Source of the DNA: Serinus canaria
Lineage: Eukaryota; Chordata; Aves; Passeriformes; Fringillidae
NCBI RefSeq assembly: GCF_022539315.1
Contig: NC_066317.1
Coordinates: forward strand, 65,257,179 to 65,321,178
DNA length: 64,000 nt
Direction: 5' to 3'
Position 1 is the stretch's first letter. The number at the start of each line of letters is the position of its first letter. Below the pieces are notes generated by a model. The model was not told where the DNA came from. It searched no databases and saw only the letters and a program-made list of their open reading frames with translations. The position numbers and the translations under genes are program-made. Below are positions 39,901-51,344 of the stretch, one piece after another.

Positions 39901-42900
39901 GGGTACGACACCTCTTGCATTACTCACTTGACAGGATACCCAAGATTGTATGAATCTCTCATGAAATAAATTTACCACCTGTGAGAAGAAATTATTTTGT
40001 GTCCCATCAAGCTGGAAACCACTCGTAGAGAGGCTGAGCATAGAGGTGCAGTCATCCTGAGAAACATTAACCTGTTCCAAGGAGCCTCTGTTCCCAATTT
40101 ACATTTTTCTTCTTTTCTTAGTGAAGCTCAAAGTGAGTTTGAACACTTAATGGAAGAAGTAGCCTGGAGTTATTGGCTGAATTTCTTCGTGAAAATTGGA
40201 GTGGCTGGGATGAAATAACAATGTCAGGTTCCTTGCAGAGACGCTGTGTCTCTGCTGTGATACCAAGGGGACACTGAGTAATCAGAGCAACCAACCAAAC
40301 TCCACACAGCCCAGGTTTATTTGACTAGAAAGGGGAGGGGAAAAAAATAAGAGATGGGAATGGATTTAGCAATAAACAGCATACACTCACTTATTAAATA
40401 ACAGGCAATTTTTGAGCCCATCCAGACACAGAACACTGCCTACAGGATGGCTCTCTGTCTTTGGGGATAAACATCTCAGCATCAACCCAAAGTTTAAAAA
40501 GAGAATTTTCAAATTGTTTTCAGTCCTGGCAGCACACGCTCCCCCCATCAGTCAGAGCTGGCAGTCAGTAGCAGCAAAATGTGCTTTTCTAGAATAAAAA
40601 ATGTGAGTCCAAGCCATGAGGCCAAGCAGGCGAGTGGCACACTTAGCCCACATCCCCTCTGCTGTCACACATGAGGTGGGTATCACAGATAGTCTCAGTA
40701 AATCTTCCTTCAGGGATGGATCCAAAGCCTATGGGAGCGAGTAGGAGTCACAGCACCAACACTCTCAGGCTCTGAATCAGGTCCTAACCTGTCACAACTG
40801 GCATGGGCTGCATCTGCCTATCTCATATGACATCAGGACAGCACGATCAGATTAATCAAGCTTGCTTTTGGAAATATTTTTCTTTTACCATAGCATCACA
40901 GTTGCTACGACACAGCAGCAGACTGAACAGACTTGCATCAGACAGAGGTGTTTGCAACTTCTGCATTCACACCGGCTCCACTCTCAGAAAGTCTCTTATA
41001 TGACCAAAAATGTTTCACCTTGCTGCAAAAGATTAGAACAGGTAAACACAGCTAAATAGGTATGGGGCCATTATTACCAGAGAAAGCTCCAAGTAAAGGC
41101 TGATTACAGAGAAAAAAGACAAGGAATAGAAATTCAAATTAAATGTTCCAAACACTATCAAATGGATTTTAGCTTGAGCAGCCCACCAGAAAATACAGGA
41201 AGAGGTCAGATGAAAGACAAATTACTTGAAACAAGACAAAATGAGGAGAGTAATGAAAGAAATGTGAGAAAAGAGCATTTCCACCAACTCCTGTAATGCT
41301 GGGATACATTAGCACAGATTCTTTTGGCAGCTTGGTTTTACAGGTCACTGCAGACACAAGTAGGAGCTTCACATCTTAAGAAAATCAGCTGCACCAGTTC
41401 AAATCTCACTGAATAAAGCTATGACTAAAGGTTGTTGGGGTTTTTTTTTAATTCAACCTAGGCACAAGACGATCTCTGCATTGTTATTTTCCTCCTTCAG
41501 TGGAAATTTTTATCTCTTCCAGTAATTAATCCAAAAATGCACAGGCAGACTCTACTGCACTCACACTATTCCATGACGAGCGTTGTGCACCCAGATGTAT
41601 CAGTGTCACTTATGATGAGACAGACACTCAAAAAGGAATTATCAGAGAGGATATTGGAAAAGACCAGCTCTATCAGCCAATTCATGTCAAATTAAAAACT
41701 TCACCTCTAGTTAATAAATTGGCATTAATGGCCCCAAATCTTGAAAAGGGAGTTCCTACTTGCTAGCAAGTGTCACTTCTTTTCAATTTCGAATGATTTT
41801 TTTTTCCTGAAAAATACACTTTCCTGTAACATCTCAAGCACCACCTCATGGCATATGAAAGCTGCTTCTGTGGCTAAGACTCAGGCTTTGGAGTCCAGCC
41901 TTTGCTGTGTGCAAGTTCATCCCAGAAAGGAGACATTTGGATTTGCTGCTTGCGTCTTTTAATGAAGGTCAAAGAAACATATGGACTTGGAAAACAGAAC
42001 TATAAAAACTTTAGGGAAAATCTAGATGTATTTGACCAATTTGCTGAGTTTTGTAATATTCCTAATTAAAAACAAATAAAATCAACCCTAATTTTCCAGT
42101 ATGACGCACACTGAATTTTATGTTTAAACTCGGCCACAATTTAAAGCGGTCGGCGGCTCCGAAGAAGGGAGGAACCAGCATTTAAAAAAATAACCAGGAT
42201 TTTCTTAGCTCGTCATGTTGACTCTAGGTACAAGTCATGTTGACAGATTATTCTTGAGCCAGTTCCCCAACAACAAGATCCAAAAATAATGCCCCAAACT
42301 TCTGCAGAAGATGTGCTGTGACTTCCATAAAATCTGAATCAGGCTGTTAGATCTGAACATGCTTCTCTTTCACAAGCGAGAAATTACCTAATCGTTCTAT
42401 CTGGTAACAACCACTCAACAAGGATAAATGCATAATACAAAAGCCAATAACCATCTCTGTCACATTACCATTATTTATATTTTCTGTGCTTACTGAAGGA
42501 CTCTTATAAACCTCAAAGTTACAGAATGGGAATCCTGTTCATCAGAACGAAGAACTCAACTTCCAAGAAATAAAAAAAACACCTCTAGCAACCTATTTCC
42601 TTTTCTTCAATGTTAAGGGAAACCAAAATGGCAATAACATTATTTCTGCAGGAAACCATTGAATTTTGATGTGGCCCAATCAGCAAATTCCCTGTAAAGC
42701 AGACACCAAGCAGGTTTGCAAGCCAAGGTCGCAGAGAGAAGTGCCAGAACAGAAAGCAATTAAGGTCCCGTTCTTCCCCTCCCTACGCAATGCACCGAAA
42801 ATGAAATCAACATCCAAACTAATTAGTTTCCAGCAGAATATCAGTTTACTTGCTAACAGGAGGGTGGTTACTGCTCTTACCAAAAACTTCTAAACATACC

Positions 42901-45410
42901 AAGCAAAATCTTGCTTAAGCCACGGGACCAAGCCAGGCACATCCCAACGTTACCATATACGGTCACCAACGCGAATATGATGGCAACTTGACAGATTTGG
43001 AACAAATATTGCGTTGTCGGTCACTGAGATAACACAGGCAGGAAAATATCAGATTGTATTACCTGTGTCCAGCTGGAGGTGCGGCGAGCAGGAGCTACAT
43101 TGCTGCAGGACATAGTCACTAAAGGTTAGTGACCCAGGATGGCATTAATCCCTGTAGAGGAGGGCCAGCGCAGGGCACTGAAGACTTTTATGCCCAGTAT
43201 GGGGCTGCTTGGAGAGAGCAGGAATGGAATAACACGAGGGTTGAGCTGCTGGATCTGCACTGTTATCCCAGGTTCAGAGCAGGCATTATCTGGCGAGGCT
43301 GGGAACCATGCTGGAAGGCACAGTCCCTCTTAGAAAGCCACAGCACATAAGTTTTGCTCCCCAAGAGTGGGCTTTGAGCACACAGGCCTTCTAGTCTTCA
43401 GCCACAAGGGAAAGAAGGGGCTTGGATATCTACCAAAATAGCTCCCAAGGAAGATTTTTTTGGTACAGGCTCCCTTCAGGAGATTCCTTGCCTGGAATAA
43501 GATTGGCTACTGAGAGTTATTCCAGACTAAGTTTTTTGGAAGGATTATTCCAGTGCATTTGCAGGTGTACACAAGCCCTTAGTCAAAGTCTTTCAAACCC
43601 AAAAGCATTGGTTCAAATACAGGCAGAGCTACCCCACCCCTAATCCCTCCAAACACAGTTCTACACCTGTACCTCTAAAATCAGACCTGCTTTCTGTTTT
43701 GCCTGGATACTTCAGAGGTGACGCCTCTTTCTCAAGAGTTTAATCTTGGTTTGCTAAGATATTCCCATTTTTACAGTGTCTTCTACATCAGTGATGAGAT
43801 CCATTGGTGGAACAGAGCCAGCAGGCACATATCCGACCCTGGAAAAACGCCCCTTTTTGCTGGGAGGTGGAAAAAAATTCCTGCCAGCTAAACCCAATCA
43901 GTCATTCCTGCAAGGCCCTTTGCCTTAAAAGGTGTCACCTAAATAAAGATGTAAAAACGTAACATTTAATGCAAGATTGCAGCTGAGCATTCAACTGTCA
44001 GGAAATATCAAAGCTGGAGAGCGTGGGCAACTTAACTCTGCCCCCTTGTGCAGATGCACCACGGCACAGCCCTTCCCCAAGCACAGGCTCAGCATTCAGT
44101 CAGCTTCAAATTAACACCCTAATTACAGCATAACCTAATTTGCCTAAAATGAGTAGAAAAGCACCATCACTTTCCCAGAGAACCTCCTCAGCCACCTTCC
44201 TCACTTGATCACCAGCCAGCAAGCACCTATTTAAGTTCTGATACCTCGGATCAGGAGGTGCTGGCACACTTCAGGCCACCCTTGTCTAACCTGCAATCAG
44301 GACACAGATATTAAATGATGTTTGATCAAAACAAAGAGCCCTTCTTACTCCAGAGAAGAGCCTCACGACCTGAGGCTGAGACTTGGCTGAAGGACTGCCT
44401 ATAAAACCTGAGTGACTGCAGCAGGTAACATTTACACATCTCCAGCGGCCAAAGCCCTTGGATGAGGCGTTCAGAAAAACTCCGCAGGCACATGAAAAGC
44501 CTGGCACATTTTTCCAAGAACCTGAAATTATCCCAATGTAAACACCTAACAATTGGAGATATCTGTCAGCACAACATTTCAAAGTTCTGGGAAGTGTCTC
44601 ATCTCCGCTCACAAGTTTCATCTTCCATCCATCTCCTTCATTATCAAAAATGTTCTCCTTCTTAAGGAGGTCTAAAGCAGGACTTAAATGTCAAAATCTT
44701 GTCTCTGTTTTCACAGCAATGACTCCTTTTTCTTCTCTGCTTCCCCTCTCTTAAATCAGCACACAAATGAATGACATTTTTCATGGGTTTGGCACTGGCT
44801 TTTAACCTCTATTTATTGATAATTTTAAGTAACCAGAACCATCTCTCCATACACTTACAGGATGGGTCTTTCCAGCTCTGAATAGTGTTCAAATAATCCA
44901 ATTACCAATATGATCCTATCAAAATTATATTTAAAAGACCTTTCCACAAGAAAAATAATGATGTCCTGAAATTACTGCTGTTCATTTTCTGTCCCTTCTT
45001 CACATGACAACAGCCCACAGTGCTTCACTTTCCAGGGGCAGTAAGTGTAAGAGCAAGACAATTGCAAACCAAATTTAAACAGGGTCAGCCAGTAAAGGAG
45101 CCGATATTGAGCTCACATCAGAGACAAGAATCTTTTTGTCTTCTCCTGCCCACTTCAGATCTTTTCCGGAACTCCACCAACTTCTCAGGTCCATTGCAAT
45201 AATATACATCCATGAAGTCATCTTAATTCACACACTGCTGCCCATCGCCCACAACTTAAACTGAGTCTCCATTGTAAGCCTTGCCTGGAATTCAGACTTG
45301 AAGGAATTACAGCCTATATACTGTTTTCTTTTTCATTCAGCTTCCAGACAAATCATTTTATAGTGCTTTTGCCTCCATAAAATATTTGCTTGAGAGCCAA
45401 TGCCAAAAAG

Positions 45411-45431
45411 AAAAAAAAAAAAAAAAAAAAA
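45411..45431. repeat. 21-base A run
   Basis: A simple homopolymer with no recognisable retroposed gene beside it. Confidence 0.9.
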
Positions 45432-46156
45432 GGCAGTACACTAAACCAAACTTGAGTTTTCAGAGTAACACTCCCCCTCTCCTTTCCCACCCTCACCCCC
45501 AAGATTTATTTTTGACAAGTTACAGCCCAAGTGAAGGGCAAGTTTAAACCTTTTAATTCACAAGTCCTTCACACTGGACTTCAAGGTCTTATAACAATTC
45601 ACAAAATTCTGAGACTACTGGGAATTGCAGCTGGAGCAATCTGCATCCTAAAGTTGTACCCCTATTCTCCTGGAACAATGCAGTCCCTACTTTGTGACCA
45701 GAGGCAGGGGAGCTGAAATCCTGGATTCCCATTCAGGCTTCCTAAGGTGCTTTTCTAAGCACCCACCAAGGTACAACACAGGCAAAGTGCAGGAAGTGCC
45801 ACCGCTCCTTGCACTCTGATCCCAGAGCTTTGCTAAAAGCACCTTGCCATAAAGAAACTCCTTTTTTTCCTACCCCCATCATTCCCAGGTCAACTTATTT
45901 CAATTTGCCTCTGGAAGGGGTAACCTGTTTATTGAAATCTGATCAACTGCTGAAGCCTCAGCGCTAAAACACACTCTCGCTGTTGGGAACTGTCATTTGT
46001 CTGTCACCGGGGAAGTTAATGGATGTGTTTGTTTAGTTTGTAAGTGGGAATACATAGGGCAGAGGCTGGAGGGATTACAGGAGGGGAGAGGTATTTCTGA
46101 TCCACAGAGGAATGCAGTTGCTTTTCTTTAAAAATTGTCTGTGTGTTTTCACACAG

Positions 46157-46255
46157 GCACAAGAAAAGCCCCTGGAAGTTCACCTGTGCCTAAGAGACAT
46201 CAGCAAAGCCGCAGCGACCACGCTCCATCCCAAACGCCGGCCCTGAACCACGCAG
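46157..46255 (+). other. possible exon on the opposite strand (unproven)
   Basis: On the plus strand an acceptor-like TTTTCACACAG at 46146-46156 is followed by 99 nt and then a strong donor, CGCAG|GTAAGG (GT at 46256). The 99-nt length is a multiple of three. One frame is open; another has TAA and TGA. It lies only 190 bp beyond exon 2 and on the opposite strand, so it would be an antisense or non-coding transcript exon if real. The peptide resembles nothing I know. The chance of a coincidental pair of splice sites is considerable. Confidence 0.2.
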
Positions 46256-46444
46256 GTAAGGAGGGGCACATGTGGGCACGAGCCTGCACCTCTGTGCAGA
46301 TAAAAAATGTGCAGGGGTGAGTCCCTGCTGACAGCAACTCCCCTAGGGGGTCCCTCCGGAGGCACCACGGGTGTTAGCAGAGCCCACGGAGCAGAGGGAA
46401 GGGACAGAGTCACAGGGTGATCGCACCAAGCACGGTCCCCTTAC

Positions 46445-46505
46445 CTCTCGCTGAGTCCGAAAATGCAATTATCCCTGCCAAAAGGAGCGCCAGCTGCAAT
46501 TCCAT
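46445..46505 (-). CDS. first coding exon: signal peptide of an unidentified secreted or membrane protein
   Basis: The start codon lies at 46505-46503 on the minus strand, in strong Kozak context (A at -3, G at +4). It encodes MELQLALLLAGIIAFSDSAR plus the first base of a Gly/Val-type codon. The exon then ends at the donor GAG|GTAAGG (GT at 46444-46443), so the intron is phase 1. The peptide has a polar start, a hydrophobic core (residues 5-15) and small residues near 16-19, which is typical of a cleavable signal peptide feeding the ER. The spliced frame upstream is closed by a TAG at 47643-47641 in exon 1 with no intervening ATG, so this is the first possible start in this frame after that stop. 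The gene is not firmly recognised. The length, the ME...LLL...G core and the ...ARG end vaguely resemble the receptor-type phosphatase epsilon signal peptide as I remember it; this is weak inference. The rest of the protein lies beyond a long intron to the left. Confidence 0.8.
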
Positions 46506-46554
46506 TTTGAAAACCAGATCCCGCCGTATCACACAGGCTACTGTCCTCTCAGAC
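46445..46554 (-). other. exon 2 (5' UTR end plus start codon)
   Basis: This is a 110-nt internal exon on the minus strand. Its acceptor is a pyrimidine tract (CTTTTTCCTGCCTCCAG) ending at 46555, and its donor is GAG|GTAAGG at 46444. The first 49 nt are untranslated and the last 61 nt are coding. A UTR exon in a CpG island, a short intron, and an exon carrying only the signal peptide before a very long intron is a common layout for vertebrate cell-surface receptor genes. Both splice sites match consensus well, which is the main reason to believe the exon. Confidence 0.75.
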
Positions 46555-47623
46555 CTGGAGGCAGGAAAAAGGAGAGCAAAATAGTTACTGGCGGGGGAAA
46601 ACCCTGAAGAACCCTCAACTTTGCAGAATTTTAAATCCTATTGAGAAGACTGGCAAGAAGAAACAGCAGATGAAAGAGCAACATACTTGTAATTCATTCC
46701 TTGGTGCTCAGTGAGTAAAACTTTGCCCTCCTCTCTGCTTTAGCCTGATATAAATCAAGAACCCACTGAGGCCAGTAAGCTCCTCTAAGTTTACAGTTAA
46801 TGCATAATTCTTTAGTATCCTGTACAGAACCAGTCTGGAAGGCAAACAAAACGCTAGCAAGTGGCCATAAAACAAGATTTCAGGTTAACAATTTGCGGAG
46901 GAACTTGGTGGAAGGGGGAGGAGGAATGTTACCTCTCCCATCAGCAGCCCAGAAAACTTTGTGTTGCTGCTCCAGTGCCCCTCAGCCAGGCTCCGCTCTG
47001 GGTATGCGCCTTCCTCCACTCCGAGACTTCTCTGTACAGCACTGATTCCTCCTTTCCTCTACTTCCCCTCCACCCACCCCCGGCACGCTCTCCCCACCAA
47101 CAGCCCCACTTGTTTCCGTGGGCTCCAGAGGTGCGTCCCAAAGCGCAACCGCACTTAATTACCCAGATTCTTGAAGATGCCTTCGCTGCGATACGCACGC
47201 CGGGGGAAGATCAGGTTTACATTAATTACACCCTATTCTCCTCCTAAAACTCTCACTCTCTAAACACTGTCTGGATTCCTCACCCTTGTAAACTCCCCGC
47301 TTTAAACACCCCGTGCCCCCAGGACACACAACAACCCGCGTACAGCATCCAGCACAGCGAACACGGCAGCTCCGCCGTTCGCTCCGCCGTTCGCGGCGGG
47401 CAGCGGCAGCGGGGGGCGCCGGGGCTCCCCCGGAGCTCAGCGCGGCTCGGCGGTAACGGGATATTCGCCGCCGGGAGTCGGGGTCGCGGAGGGGAGGGAC
47501 TCGCGGGGGGACACCCGGCGCGATGCCACCTGGTGCTGCCCCGCGCCTCGGCGGCTCCCAGCTGTGCGGGGACATCACCGGCGGGGTGTCCCGGCACGGG
47601 GTGGCGGCGCGGGGGACACTTAC
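46555..47623 (-). other. intron 1 of the minus-strand gene
   Basis: This is the roughly 1.07-kb sequence between the two supported exons. It has GT at its 5' end (47623) and AG at its 3' end (46555). The part near exon 1 belongs to the CpG island; the rest is ordinary sequence with a C-rich stretch near 47050-47110. I see no further exon in it. Confidence 0.6.
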
Positions 47624-47790
47624 CTCGCTCGCTGCGGGCTCTAACACCGCGCGCTGGAGCCCATCCCCGCCGCTCGCCGCCTCATGCCCTCCGCGGCCAC
47701 GGCGCCCGGCGGGCGCTCCGCCGCCGGCCTCTACCTCATCCCCCCCTCCCCGGGGTGCCGGGGGCTGCCTGGGGGTGCCCTCCCCACGGA
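47624..47790 (-). other. exon 1, non-coding 5' UTR (5' end approximate)
   Basis: The 3' end is set by a perfect donor on the minus strand, GCGAG|GTAAGTG, with GT at 47623-47622. Joining it to the acceptor at 46554 gives a roughly 1.07-kb first intron. The 5' end is a guess. A TTAAAAAG element (47819-47812 on the minus strand) could act as a weak TATA box and would place a start near 47790, but CpG-island promoters often start at several sites. The exon holds a short upstream ORF (47685-47641) whose TAG is in frame with the main start codon. Confidence 0.6.
47641..47685 (-). other. upstream ORF of 14 codons in exon 1
   Basis: ATG at 47685 (minus strand) opens a 14-codon Arg/Ala/Ser-rich frame with a second ATG at codon 8, ending at TAG 47643-47641. 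After splicing, the TAG is 22 codons upstream of, and in frame with, the main ATG. It both ends the uORF and rules out an N-terminal extension. Such uORFs usually lower translation of the main frame. It applies only if transcription starts upstream of 47685. Confidence 0.5.
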
Positions 47791-48600
47791 GCGGCTCTGC
47801 CCCTTCACCGGCTTTTTAACAACCTCCCCCCTTCGCCCCCGCGGGCGATTTTTTTCCACTCGAGAGTCACGGGCGAGGAGGTCAGGGAAAGGGGGAAACC
47901 TTGTAAATTATTTTTTTCCTGCTTTCCGGGCCGGGCTGAGCGTGTGTGTGCGGGGAGGGACAGCGGGGACCTGCCAGAGCCTCCGGGGCTCCGCGCCGCG
48001 GGATGCCCGGTGATGCCGTCCGGCGGCTCGCCCAGCCGGAATCCCGTTTAAGGAGCGAGGGGAGGAGGGGAAAGGGGCTGGGGAAGGGGAGGGGAGGGGG
48101 GGGGGGAGAGCCGGGGAGAGAGAAACCGGCGATAAAGCAACTTTCCCTGCAGGGCTTTGTGGCGGTGGGGGCCGAGCCGCCGCGGAGGGCGGCGCGGGGC
48201 CGCCCCGCTCCAAACTTCGCACCAATCCCCGGGAGCCCCCGGCAGCCCCCGCCCTCCGCCGGCCCCGCTCCCCTTAACCCTTTGCGGGCGGCAGCGGCGG
48301 CTGCGGAGCGTTCGGAGAGCGGGCAGCGCGTCCCGCAGCCCCCGGTGCAGCCGCCGCTCCCGAGCCCGGCACTCCCGGCGCTGCGGTGGCGACATCGCCG
48401 TGCCCCAGAGCGGTCCCCTCCCCGCACCCCCGTAAGCCCAGCGGCGGTGGAGACCTCCGACTCCGCAGCCTTCCCGCAGCCCAGACCCCATCCTGGCCAA
48501 AGCACCCCTCTGCCCGGGCCAGGAGAGAGCCCCGGCCGTGGGAGCCCACCGCGCAGGCAGCCGGGGAGGGACCGGGGCGCCTGCCCCGTTCTGATCTCTC

Positions 48601-50989
48601 GGCTTGGAAAGAAGCTGGCTTGAACTAAACTAAACCAAGTGGAAAATAAACTGTGGAGATGTCAGTTCCTTATATTAACTGTTACAATTATTTATTATTT
48701 ACTTTCAAACGTGACTCGGCTGATGCATCCGCTCTTACAGCAAATCACTCTTCATACAGGATCAAAACCAACCTGGCAGAACTGTCCAAACAGACTAAAC
48801 AAACGACAAGAAAAAATACTGTCTCAATGGCTAAACTTTCTGTATCTCAAAAGAAATATCATTACTGTTGATGTTATAGTTTCTTAGATCTCTTACTTGA
48901 TATGCTCCAGCATGAAGACCTCCTTGAAAACTAAGTTGTCTCAGTACTAGTTCAATGTGATAGGCACCAGGAGAACGCCTAAACCCAAGCCAAGAATTAG
49001 TTTGAACATCTGTCTTATCTGTTTTGTTAGGATTATGAAATCACACCCTCTATTTTTATTGTTATTTCTAAATATTTTTACTGAGTGGTTCCTGACAACA
49101 TTAAATCTTGAAACACAAAATCAATGTGAACAACATGTAAGACTAAACATATAAACCCCTTGAGCCAGAAACAAAGCGGCTGACAACACTGTTTTTGTAT
49201 TTTACATATTTATATCACCATTTTTATCATTAAAGTTAATTCAGCTGAGAAATCCCAGATGGACTCCTCCTCCTATCAGGCAATAACTTCAGCCTCATTG
49301 ATTTCAAAGACAGTGTTGACTGAGGGAAACCTTCAGGACTTAATCTACATAGTCTTGTTCATGCCATGCCTTCTGACAAATCACTCTAACTTGCAGCAGA
49401 ATGAGAGCTGATCTTCATGCTACATCTCAGGGGATGATGTGTAAAACACCTCTTTGTACCATTTCCGAGCCATTTCACCCCAAAGGAGTCAAGGTCTTTG
49501 TCCCAAGGACATTACCACACAGGTGATCCAGCCCTAAAACCATCTACACAACCTCTGTTTCCATGCAGACTGAAGTCCAAAGCAGCCTCAGGTCTGGTGC
49601 AGATATGGGACACTGGTTCATGGGTAGGTTTCCCACCAGGTTAGAGGGACCTGGCTGAGCTCCTACTCCATGTCTTGTTTTTAGAGTCACGCATGGAGAC
49701 CAAGGCTTAAATCCCAGCAACACCATGACTGTCTTGTCTCAGACTGTCCCGACTTGGGTGAGATCTCTCCAGGCCTCAATCAGCTCTGAAAGAAAAGATC
49801 TTCTTCCAACCTAGGCTGTGCCCAAGCCCAGCACTGAGCACCCAGCTCAGGTTGGACACAGAGGATAAAAATCCCCTGATGGATCCATTCCTTCCATCCT
49901 CACTTCCTTATTGAAAATCACATGTGTGCCTTTGGAGGCTCCAGCATCTCTCAGACTGAGAACTTCTCCTCTTAGTACAACTATAAAGCAGCCAAATCTC
50001 TCCTGCAGCCTACCACCAGTGTGAAGTTCTGGGAAATGAAGGATTATAGAGGCGGTACACAAGAAGTTAAAAATTATTCAGGTGCTTCAACACCTTCAGA
50101 TGCTCTTTAAGCCCCTTCCTTAGGCATACAGAAGCTTTTTAAGAACATGATTCCAAATGATGTTGCAAAGGGATTACATGGGGCAGGGAATGGAGCCCAC
50201 ATCTTCCATACCCCAGGCTAAAATAACTAGAAAATAAACCTTTCTGACATCAAAATTTCAGCACTATTTTTTAATTTTTTCAGAGGTCTGAAAGAAGTCT
50301 GAAACCATGCTGTAGGCTTCATCCATCTCAATCCCAATAGCAGAGGAATAAATGTAAAATATTGATACAAGAAAAATAATTAATATTCCTGAAACAGCTC
50401 CTAGTTTATCAGAAACAAAATCTCATGTTGTTTTCCCAACACTTCTACCTAAAAAAGGAAACATGCAGAGCCGTGTTTTTCTTCTGGGCTGGCTGTAATT
50501 TGCAGGATGATTGAGTAGTCTGAAAGTCACCAGCCCTAGTTTGCTCCTACACCCCACGGTCCTGAGACAAGGCTGTGGGAAAACAGCTTTCTGGAGCTGA
50601 CAAACAAAAACCAATGCTAAGCAACAAAATCCGTGTCTCCACATGGCCTGAGAAGCAGCCTAACAGTCCATTTGTATCCCAGTTGTCCCCAAAGCCCCGT
50701 TTCCCGACCATGGCTTTTCAAATTTTGCATAGCTGTGATGGTCTAGTGAACATCCATCCCCAGAGTGACTTTCCTTATGTCTCCAAAACCACAAACTGGA
50801 TTTTCCCCAGCTTTTTTTTACCTCTTTTCTCACAGGAGCTGCTCACCTCCTCTATCACAGAACTCCGTTTCCCGCATTGTCTCCCTTCCAGCTTGACCGT
50901 TCGGCCTTTTCCTTTCCCCTGCAGATGACCTGGGAGCCACAGCACCTTCAGACTGTAATTCCTGACCTGTTCCAGTGATTTTTTTTCCA
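48601..50989. other. upstream flank, nothing recognised
   Basis: AT-leaning sequence begins abruptly after the CpG island. I see no exon, repeat family or RNA gene. Confidence 0.5.
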
Positions 50990-51344
50990 ACTGCAGGTGG
51001 CAGCCACGCAGCCGGATTGCCCATGACACGCAGCGCTGCACGGGGCCGCGGTGCTCCGAGGGACTCGGGCTGGCGGCGGTGCCTTGCCCGGGGAGCACGG
51101 GGCCCCGTGGCACCGCTCCATGGGGACATGCCACCGGGGCATGGCAGGGCGTGCGGGGCTGGGCGGCTCCGCGCAGCTGACGGAGCACGTGAAGGTGATG
51201 GAAGGGCATGACCAGGATTAGCACATTCCCTCCACCTGCCACCCCATCCCTGCAGCCCTCCTCTGGTTACCCTGCCACGTGGGGTCAACTTGAGCATCCC
51301 TCCCGGATGTCTAGGCAACGGGGTGGCTGTGAATGCAGGGAAAG
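50990..51344 (+). other. small CpG-rich patch ending in a strong splice donor; possible non-coding exon or alternative promoter
   Basis: CpG-rich sequence covers about 50996-51200. On the plus strand it is preceded by an acceptor-like tract ending CCAACTGCAG at about 50996, with another (CCCCTGCAG) near 50925. It ends with a perfect donor AAAG|GTAAGT (GT at 51345). It contains a palindromic E-box CACGTG near 51186 and an RFX-like half site CTAGGCAACGG near 51311. The plus-strand reading frame stops at 51211, so a coding exon is unlikely. A divergent non-coding transcript or an alternative promoter are both possible. Confidence 0.25.

Larger units (their letters stand above)
30953..46156. other. 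non-coding sequence, probably intron
   Basis: No supported exon. The longest chance frame, 35557-36078 plus, has 173 codons without recognisable domain or splice context. The microsatellite at 33.95 kb and A run at 45.41 kb are the only clear repeats. About 42100-43080 keeps clustered CpGs in AT-rich surroundings and is a candidate conserved enhancer. Confidence 0.5.
47290..48600. promoter_or_regulatory. CpG island promoter
   Basis: This is a dense run of GC and CpG in otherwise AT-leaning DNA. It includes GC-box-like G/C runs (48070-48115 and about 48245-48275) and long stop-free frames on both strands that reflect base composition rather than coding. It overlaps the donor-bearing exon 1 of the minus-strand gene, so it is the likely promoter. 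AT-rich interruptions at about 47810-47820 and 47905-47920 are the only TATA-like stretches. Transcription may be bidirectional, but I see no convincing plus-strand exon within it. Confidence 0.85.

Noticed and set aside
47882..48623. Overlapping 207- and 225-codon open frames on both strands in the CpG island
   Set aside because: High GC removes stop codons by chance. The frames overlap on opposite strands, are low-complexity Gly/Pro/Arg/Ala, and lack family resemblance.
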